Origin: Armatimonadota bacterium
Lineage (GTDB): Bacteria > Armatimonadota > JAAZEB01
Reading direction: 5' to 3'
NCBI GenBank assembly: GCA_012512265.1
Contig: JAAZEM010000058.1
Location: 1 to 64,000 of the forward strand
Length of the DNA: 64,000 nt
Each line of letters opens with the position of its first letter. The first letter of the stretch is position 1. Made by a program: the position numbers and the translations under genes. Below, one piece after another: positions 58,727 through 64,000 of the stretch. The notes under the pieces were generated by a model. That model saw only the letters and a program-made list of their open reading frames with translations, did not search any database and was not told where the DNA came from.

Positions 58727-60322
58727 ATGAGACGGGGGATTGTGATGGGGGCGCTGGGAGCGGTGGCGACCGGCGCCATGCTAGCGGCGCTCTTTCCGAA
58801 TGTGGGCGCGTCCGGCATGGCCTGGGTCGCGCTCGTGCCCCTGATCCTGGCGGCCCGGGCGTCCACCCCCCGAGGCGCGGCGTGCCAGGGCTTCGCCGCC
58901 GGCGTGCTCTTCTTCCTCATCCTCATCGAGTGGATCCGCCTCTTCGATACCACGGCCTGGATTGCCGCGTCGCTGGTCCTCGCTGCCTATGTGGCGCTCT
59001 TCGCCCTGCTCGTACGGCTGCTGGCGCCCGCGCCGACCGGTTGGAGGGCGCTCCTGGTGCCCGCGTCCGCCTGGACAGCTCTGGAGTGGGCGCGCGGCCT
59101 GGGGACGTTTGGGTTCACCTGGGGCGGCCTGGCCTATTCACAACATGGCAACCTACCGCTGCTCCAGCTGGCAAGCGTGACCGGCCCCTATGGCATCACC
59201 TTCCTGATCGCGGCGGTCAACGCCGGGCTTGCCTCAATGATCGGCGTGGCGTGGTCGGGCAAGCCGCTCGCCGGACGAGAAGGCGTCTCGCCACGCTCCG
59301 GCGACCTGCGCGGCACGCTCGCCCGCCTTGGGGTGGTGGTGGCGGCTGTGGGTCTCTGCGCGGCCTGGGGATATTACCGACTGCACCGGGATGCGGGTGC
59401 GGCCCCAAAGGTGCGGGTCGCGGTGCTTCAGGGCGCCCTGGGTTGGGAGGGCGACCGCTTGCCGCGCGTCACCGACGCGATGCGGGAGAGCAGCGAAGTC
59501 TACCTGCGCCTGACGGAGGAAGCGGCGCGCCAGGGGGCCCAGATCGTGATCTGGCCGGAAAGCTCCGTGCCGGGGCAGGTGGAGCTGGATCCGGGGCTGC
59601 GGCCGCTCCGCGAGGCGCTCGTGGCTACGTCCACGCGCCTGCGCGTGAGTCTTCTGGTTGGCAGCTCGCATAGAGACGAGGCGGGACGCCTGCTCAACTC
59701 CACGTTTCTCTACACGCCCGATTCCGGCTTGGCCGGGCGCTACGACAAGGTTCACCTGGTGCCGTATGGCGAGTTCACGCCCTGGCGCCAGCCTCTCGAT
59801 TTCCTCTACCGCCACTTCCCGGTAATCGACCACGAGTTTCATCCGGGCAAGGGGCATTTTCCCTTGCGGGCGGGCGAGGCCCCCGTGGGCGTGGCAATCT
59901 GCTTCGAGTCGGCCTTTCCCGGGATTGCCCGTGCGTTGCGCCGGGCCGGCGCGCGCCTCCTGGTGGTGATGACGAACGATGCCTGGTTTGGAGAGCGCTC
60001 GGCCACCTGGCAGCACTATCACATGGCCGCCTTCCGCGCCGTCGAGAGCGGGGCGGCCGTGGCCCGAGCCTCGACATCCGGGATCACCGCGCTCATCGAT
60101 CCCTACGGGCGCGCGATCACGGAGACTCGGCTTTTCGAGCGCACGCTTCGCGTGGGCGATCTCCCACTGGCGCAGAGACCGACGCCCTACCAGTTGGCCG
60201 GCGACGTCATCGCCTGGCTCAGCGCCCTGGCCATCCTGCTCCTCCTGGGTATCCAATGGCGCCGGTCGCGCCGGAGCATGGCCGGCCTCCAGGGCCCGGC
60301 AACACCCAAGGCGGAAGCCTAA
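58727..60322 (+). CDS. lnt: Apolipoprotein N-acyltransferase
   Basis: A 531-aa inner-membrane enzyme that adds the third acyl chain to lipoproteins. The N-terminal 200 residues contain several membrane helices ('LGTFGFTWGGLAYSQHGNL' is the conserved loop). The nitrilase domain has the Glu-Lys-Cys triad in 'IWPESSVPG', 'YDKVHLVPYGEF' and 'AICFESAFPG'. A last helix (VIAWLSALAILLLLGIQW) closes the protein. The start is uncertain: GTG 58724 or ATG 58727 would be nearly leaderless given the promoter at 58712, while ATG 58745 has GGGGGA five bases upstream and removes six residues. Confidence 0.95.
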   Translation: MRRGIVMGALGAVATGAMLAALFPNVGASGMAWVALVPLILAARASTPRGAACQGFAAGVLFFLILIEWIRLFDTTAWIAASLVLAAYVALFALLVRLLAPAPTGWRALLVPASAWTALEWARGLGTFGFTWGGLAYSQHGNLPLLQLASVTGPYGITFLIAAVNAGLASMIGVAWSGKPLAGREGVSPRSGDLRGTLARLGVVVAAVGLCAAWGYYRLHRDAGAAPKVRVAVLQGALGWEGDRLPRVTDAMRESSEVYLRLTEEAARQGAQIVIWPESSVPGQVELDPGLRPLREALVATSTRLRVSLLVGSSHRDEAGRLLNSTFLYTPDSGLAGRYDKVHLVPYGEFTPWRQPLDFLYRHFPVIDHEFHPGKGHFPLRAGEAPVGVAICFESAFPGIARALRRAGARLLVVMTNDAWFGERSATWQHYHMAAFRAVESGAAVARASTSGITALIDPYGRAITETRLFERTLRVGDLPLAQRPTPYQLAGDVIAWLSALAILLLLGIQWRRSRRSMAGLQGPATPKAEA

Positions 60323-60347
60323 ATCGGGCGCGCACCCCGGAGAATAA

Positions 60348-60386
60348 GAGAGCCGCCCTGCCCGGCGGTGGGGCAGAGCGGCTCTC
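60348..60386. terminator. Bidirectional terminator between lnt and nrdJ
   Basis: GAGAGCCGC (60348-60356) and GCGGCTCTC (60378-60386) with an inner CTGCCC/GGGCAG stem form a long hairpin between the two convergent stop codons. Confidence 0.65.
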
Positions 60387-60401
60387 AACGGCCTGGCTAG
60401 A

Positions 60402-62930
60402 TTAGCACTCGCTATGGCCGCACGCGTGGCAGGTCATGCACCCCTCCTCGTGGACGAACGCTGCCTGCCCGCAGGCGGGGCAGAGGTCGGCCGCGATGGA
60501 TGTGGTGGTGTCCGCAATCGGATCGGAGAGCTCGTCGGGCACGACGTGGCCGTTCCCGTTGCCTTCCACGCCGTAATGCTCCTCCAGGGCCTGGGCCACT
60601 GCGTCGGGGAGCGAGCGGACGCGGTCTCTGCCGAAGCCGATCCAGCGGGCACCGCCGATGCCCTTCAGCTGGTTGACCATCTCGCGGATGCGATCCAGCG
60701 GTGAGAGGGGCGAAGCGATCCGGAGGACCAGCGACATCAGGCGGCCGATCGCCTCCGCCATCGCCTTGACATCGGTGCCACCCTTGCCAATGTCCACGAA
60801 GACCTCGAAGGGGCGCCCATCCTCGTCGTTGTTCATGGTGATGTGCGCGGTGCCGGCCGGCGTCTTCTTGCTGACCGTGACGCCAGCGCGCTTGTAGGGT
60901 CGGGGGCGCACCTTGGGCACATCTGGAGCGGGAGCCGGCACGGCGGCGGGCGCCTTCTCGGGCTCCTTCTCCTTGCGCAAGAGCACCTGCTCATCGCGCG
61001 AGCCGTCGCGGTAGATCGTGCCGCCCTTGCAACCCAGCCGGTACATCAGCTCATAGAGTCGGCGCGTCTGCTCGACGGTGTAGCTGTTGGGCACGTTGCA
61101 CGTCTTAGAGATGCTGGAATCGACCCAGCGCTGGACGGCGGCCTGCACGCGCACATGCTCCTCGGGGGTGAGGTCCATGGCGGTGACGAAGAAGTCGGGG
61201 AGTGGTTCTCCCGGATTGCTCTCCTGCCACTCGCGCACAATCGCGACGTTCTCCTCATGCACGCCCAGGCGGCTCTTGCGGAGGTAGGTCCAGGAGTAGA
61301 ACGGCTCGATACCGGTGGATGTGCCGACCATGGTGCCGATGGTGCCGTTGGGGGCCTGGGTGAGCAACGTCACGTTGCGCATCCCCTTCTCGCGAACCAT
61401 GCTGCGGATGCTCTCCGGCATCGCCTGCATGTAGCCGCTTCGCAGGAACTTCTCGGCATCGAAAGCGGGGAAAACGCCTTTCTCCATGGCGAGCTCGGCA
61501 GAGGCGGTGTAGGCCTCGCGAGCGATAAACTCGTAGAGCCGGTCAATGAACCGCTCGGACTCGGCCGTGCCATAGCGAATGCCCAGGCGGATGAGCATCT
61601 CTGCCAGGCCCATGGTGTTCAGGCCGATGCGGCGCTCCGACTTTTGCTGTCGCTCATTCTCCTCAAAGAAGTAGGGTGTGGCATCGATCACGTCGTCGAG
61701 GAAGCGAACGGCGTAGCGGATCGCTTGGCCCAGGGGAGCCCACTGAACCTCGCCATCGGCGACGAACCGGGCCAGGTTGACCGCGCCGAGGTTGCACACG
61801 CCCCAGGCGGGAAGGCCCTGCTCGCCGCAGGGGTTGGTGCACATGATCGGCGCGTAGTACCAGGAGTTGGACATCCGGTTGTAGCGGTCAACGAAGAAGA
61901 CTCCCGGTTCGGCGCTGGCCCAGGCGCTTTCGATGATGGCGTTCCAGATCTCGCGTGCCGGGCGTGTCTTGTGCACGATGACCGGCTTGCCCTTTGCCCG
62001 CCACGCCTCGAGGTTGCCATCCCACTCGGTATCGTAGTCGGGATCGCTCGTATCGGGGAAGAGCAGCTCCCACTCGCGGTCTGCCTCCACGGCGGCCATG
62101 AAGTCATCGGTGATCCCCACGCTGATGTTGGCGTTGGTGATCTTGCCGGCTTCGCGCTTGGAGTGGATGAAATCGAGCACATCCGGGTGCCAGACGTTGA
62201 GGATGAGCATCAGCGCGCCGCGCCGCGAGCCCCCTTGCTCGATCAGCCCGGTGACGAAGGAGTAGAGCGCGCCCCATGAGACCGACCCGGAAGAGCGGCC
62301 GTTGACGCCGCGCACGTAGGCGTGCCGGGGGCGGAGACTGGAAAGGTTGATCCCCACGCCGCCGCCGCGCGACATGATCTCCATCATGTTGGCGAGCGTC
62401 TTCACGATCCCCTGGCGGGAGTCGCGCGGGCTGGGAATCACGTAGCAGTTGTAGTAGGTCAGCGCCTGGTCCGTGCCGGCTGCCGCCAGGATGCGCCCGG
62501 CGGGCACGAACTTCCAATCATCCAGCAGCCAGCGAAACTTCTCTTCCCACTCGGCGGCGTGTTCGCCCTCCACGGCCGCGATCCCGCGCGCCACCCGGGC
62601 CATCATCTCCTCGGGGCGCGTCTCGAGCGGCTTGTCGATCTGCTCGATGGCGCGCTGCTGGAGCGTGCCGTCGCGCAAGCGCACCATCACGGAGCCGTCC
62701 TGGATCTCGGTGACGGTGCCGATCTCGCGCTGCCCCGTTTTCACGTCGGTGCAGACGACCACGGTATCGCCCACGGCAAGCGTTTTCTTGCTTGCGTCTT
62801 TCAAGGCATACCGGTCGAGAAAGATCTTCTCACCCAACTCGCTCAGCGCATTCGCCCCGGTCGCAGGCGGCTCGGGTGAGGGGGCAGGCGCGGCCGCCGA
62901 TTGCCGCGTCTTGGCTTTGGGGGTTCCCAT
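60402..62930 (-). CDS. nrdJ: Adenosylcobalamin-dependent (class II) ribonucleotide reductase
   Basis: An 842-aa enzyme that makes dNTPs from NDPs with a B12 radical, independent of oxygen. The first 45 residues are Ala/Pro-rich. The catalytic barrel shows 'YNCYVIPSPRDSRQG' (redox Cys), 'SRGGGVGINLSSLRP', 'NPCGEQGLPAWGVCNLGAVN' (radical Cys) and 'APNGTIGTMVGTSTGIEP'. The C-terminus ends in a zinc-ribbon-like CPACG ... CMTCHACGHSEC tail that can re-reduce the active site. ATG 62930 is chosen because AAGGAG lies six bases upstream. nrdR lies 180 bp upstream on the same strand. No cobalamin riboswitch is evident in between. Confidence 0.95.
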   Translation of the reverse strand: MGTPKAKTRQSAAAPAPSPEPPATGANALSELGEKIFLDRYALKDASKKTLAVGDTVVVCTDVKTGQREIGTVTEIQDGSVMVRLRDGTLQQRAIEQIDKPLETRPEEMMARVARGIAAVEGEHAAEWEEKFRWLLDDWKFVPAGRILAAAGTDQALTYYNCYVIPSPRDSRQGIVKTLANMMEIMSRGGGVGINLSSLRPRHAYVRGVNGRSSGSVSWGALYSFVTGLIEQGGSRRGALMLILNVWHPDVLDFIHSKREAGKITNANISVGITDDFMAAVEADREWELLFPDTSDPDYDTEWDGNLEAWRAKGKPVIVHKTRPAREIWNAIIESAWASAEPGVFFVDRYNRMSNSWYYAPIMCTNPCGEQGLPAWGVCNLGAVNLARFVADGEVQWAPLGQAIRYAVRFLDDVIDATPYFFEENERQQKSERRIGLNTMGLAEMLIRLGIRYGTAESERFIDRLYEFIAREAYTASAELAMEKGVFPAFDAEKFLRSGYMQAMPESIRSMVREKGMRNVTLLTQAPNGTIGTMVGTSTGIEPFYSWTYLRKSRLGVHEENVAIVREWQESNPGEPLPDFFVTAMDLTPEEHVRVQAAVQRWVDSSISKTCNVPNSYTVEQTRRLYELMYRLGCKGGTIYRDGSRDEQVLLRKEKEPEKAPAAVPAPAPDVPKVRPRPYKRAGVTVSKKTPAGTAHITMNNDEDGRPFEVFVDIGKGGTDVKAMAEAIGRLMSLVLRIASPLSPLDRIREMVNQLKGIGGARWIGFGRDRVRSLPDAVAQALEEHYGVEGNGNGHVVPDELSDPIADTTTSIAADLCPACGQAAFVHEEGCMTCHACGHSEC

Positions 62931-63109
62931 GGGTTGCTCCTTCATTACAGCTTCTCTTATCCCAGGAGACGGCGGAGTCAGCGGTGGCTTCGCGCGCATG
63001 GCGGGGGCGTCGCGAGCCAATGCAATGACGTCTCCTCAGGCAGAGCGCGGCTCGTGCCGCGCGCGCTCGTACTCCTATGTCGTTTCCACGCCGGTCGATG
63101 CCGGCGGAA

Positions 63110-63619
63110 CTATCTCTCGTAGGGGAGGCGGGGTTGGCGCTGCTGCGACTGCTCTCTCTCCTCGTGGCCGAGAACGTCTACCAACTCTCGGAACTGGGTG
63201 ACGTCGCGAAACTGACGATAAACGGAGGCATAGCGCACATAGGCGACGTGGTCCAGCTCTCGCAGCCGCGCCATCACCATCTCGCCAATCTCGACGCTGG
63301 CGACCTCGCGATCCGACCGGTTGATGATCTCCCGGTCGATCTCCTCGGTGATCCGCATGAGCACGTCGGCATCGACGTTGCGCTTGTGGCAGGCCGTCTG
63401 GAGACCCCGCAGGATCTTCCCGCGATCATACGGCTCCCGACGGCCGTCCTTCTTGACGACCATCAAGCGCCGCTCCTCGATCTCCTCGTAGGTGGTGAAA
63501 CGCTTGCCGCATTCGTTGCACTGCCGCCGGCGTTTCGTTGCCTCCCCGTCTCGGATCTCGCGGGAGTCAATCACTTTGTCCTGTGAACCTCCGCAGTATG
63601 GGCACTTCAACGATGCCAT
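63110..63619 (-). CDS. nrdR: Transcriptional repressor NrdR
   Basis: A 169-aa regulator of ribonucleotide reductase genes. The N-terminal zinc ribbon reads 'KCPYCGGSQDKVIDSREIRD' with a second pair in 'RRQCNECGKRFTTYE'. The ATP-cone follows ('MVVKKDGRREPYDRGKILRG'), which senses ATP/dATP. ATG 63619 gives the standard MxxLKCPYC start. It is immediately upstream of nrdJ on the same strand, its expected target. Promoter at 63648-63677. Confidence 0.97.
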   Translation of the reverse strand: MASLKCPYCGGSQDKVIDSREIRDGEATKRRRQCNECGKRFTTYEEIEERRLMVVKKDGRREPYDRGKILRGLQTACHKRNVDADVLMRITEEIDREIINRSDREVASVEIGEMVMARLRELDHVAYVRYASVYRQFRDVTQFRELVDVLGHEEREQSQQRQPRLPYER

Positions 63620-63647
63620 CCCCCTACAAGATGTGGTATGGTGACCC

Positions 63648-63677
63648 ACTATAGCACACCAGATATGCGCCTGTCAA
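63648..63677 (-). promoter_or_regulatory. Promoter of nrdR
   Basis: On the minus strand TTGACA (complement of 63672-63677), an 18-bp spacer ending GTGTGC (extended -10) and TATAGT (complement of 63648-63653), about 30 bp before the nrdR start. Confidence 0.78.
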
Positions 63678-63744
63678 GGAGTTCAGCGGCGATTGTGAGT
63701 GTCAAAGAGGGGCAGGAAGAGCGACGGGCTTCCGGGGGCCGGCT

Positions 63745-64000
63745 TCACTGCGCCGCGAGGCGTTGTGCCGCCTGGATCTCTGCGATAACGGCGGGATCCG
63801 TCTCCGTCGCCAGGGCGGCGCGCAGAGCCGCGACCGCCTCTGGGGTGCCTATCCGGCCGAGCGCCCAGGCGGCGTGCGCGCGCAGGAGGGGGTCGGAGTC
63901 GGCGAGGGCACGCGTCAGCGCTGGGATGGCGGCTGGATCGCGCGTGTTGCCGAGGGCGATGGCGGCGTTGCGGCGCAGGCCGCTCCATTTCGCGCGCTTC
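63745..64000 (-). CDS. queG: Epoxyqueuosine reductase, C-terminal HEAT region (partial)
   Basis: The last 85 residues of a protein that enters from the right edge and stops with TGA at 63747-63745. 'LRRNAAIALGNTRDPAAIPA' followed by 'LRAHAAWALGRIGTPEA' matches the C-terminal HEAT-like repeats of QueG, which reduces epoxyqueuosine in tRNA wobble-base synthesis. The iron-sulfur part lies outside the window, so a different HEAT-repeat protein cannot be fully excluded. Confidence 0.78.
   Translation of the reverse strand, partial: KRAKWSGLRRNAAIALGNTRDPAAIPALTRALADSDPLLRAHAAWALGRIGTPEAVAALRAALATETDPAVIAEIQAAQRLAAQ

Noticed and set aside
62931-63109. Cobalamin riboswitch upstream of nrdJ
   Set aside because: No B12-box (GCCACTG-type core) is present; the region is only 179 bp and contains just the ribosome site.
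63640-63680. Possible NrdR box in the nrdR promoter (CACTATAGCACAC)
   Set aside because: The same GTGTGC plus -10 combination occurs before ispG and proS, which NrdR would not control, and there is no paired second box.
1-64000. tRNA, rRNA or CRISPR loci
   Set aside because: No T-loop GGTTCGAATCC-type signatures, rRNA segments or regularly spaced direct repeats were found on either strand by eye; a dedicated scan (for example tRNAscan) would be decisive.

Overview
The window is a high-GC (roughly 65 %) bacterial chromosome segment, most likely from a member of the Armatimonadota. The main reason is three prepilin-like proteins that carry the leader [20 protein letters not shown] followed by FPVFARARE(N/S)AR and end in an H-X9-DG signature. 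I associate this combination with that phylum and its neighbours. This is inference from protein style; no rRNA or tRNA gene was found. The content is mostly housekeeping. There is no prophage, CRISPR array or complete insertion sequence. Three families of short dispersed intergenic repeats are present.

Layout. 1-6000: the 3' end of an unknown gene, two H-X9-DG prepilins, a GNAT acetyltransferase, serS and a GH2 glycosidase. 6300-8290: a double-ACT protein followed by its usual DUF711/UPF0210 partner. 8300-12390: a sulfate ABC importer on the minus strand (sbp, cysT, cysW, cysA), with a repeat element between sbp and cysT. 12540-19080: an arginine cluster argD - Clp_N-repeat protein - argF - argG - argH behind a textbook promoter and a leader of about 330 nt. 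19200-32850: a GH32/43-like propeller, an M14 carboxypeptidase, a zinc-ribbon protein, two oxidoreductases, an FlhG-like ATPase, a PL26/YetA-like rhamnogalacturonan lyase, an HtrA protease and a stand-alone CBM48 protein. 33000-41540: a PfkB sugar kinase, a membrane coiled-coil protein, pckA, class II fba, a C45 acyltransferase/peptidase and nadE. 42000-50750: a third prepilin, polA, a 693-aa unknown protein coupled to dapF, a membrane M28 peptidase, a 140-aa unknown and ispG. 51300-57500: an archaeal/eukaryotic-type pheS-pheT pair, then proS-mgtC-BON on the minus strand. 57900-64000: two small unknown genes, lnt, class II ribonucleotide reductase nrdJ with nrdR, and the 3' end of queG.

How the genes work together. 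The arg cluster supplies the late steps of arginine synthesis. The cys cluster imports sulfate. PfkB, Fba and PckA serve glycolysis and gluconeogenesis, and nrdJ/nrdR supply dNTPs. The GH2, propeller, PL26-like, CBM48 and M14 proteins suggest a plant-polymer-degrading heterotroph.

Most notable: (1) a 236-bp repeat (R1, three copies) with 19-bp terminal inverted repeats and many internal hairpins; (2) a second mobile-looking element (R2) with inverted ends that themselves fold into hairpins, one end supplying the nadE stop codon; (3) a DNA polymerase I with no 5'-nuclease domain but two QLSLF clamp-binding motifs in its N-terminal tail; (4) a glutamine-dependent-type NadE whose catalytic cysteine is glycine; (5) an archaeal-type PheRS; (6) a Clp_N-repeat protein without AAA+ domains inside the arg cluster; (7) an FlhG-like ATPase with no flagellar genes nearby.
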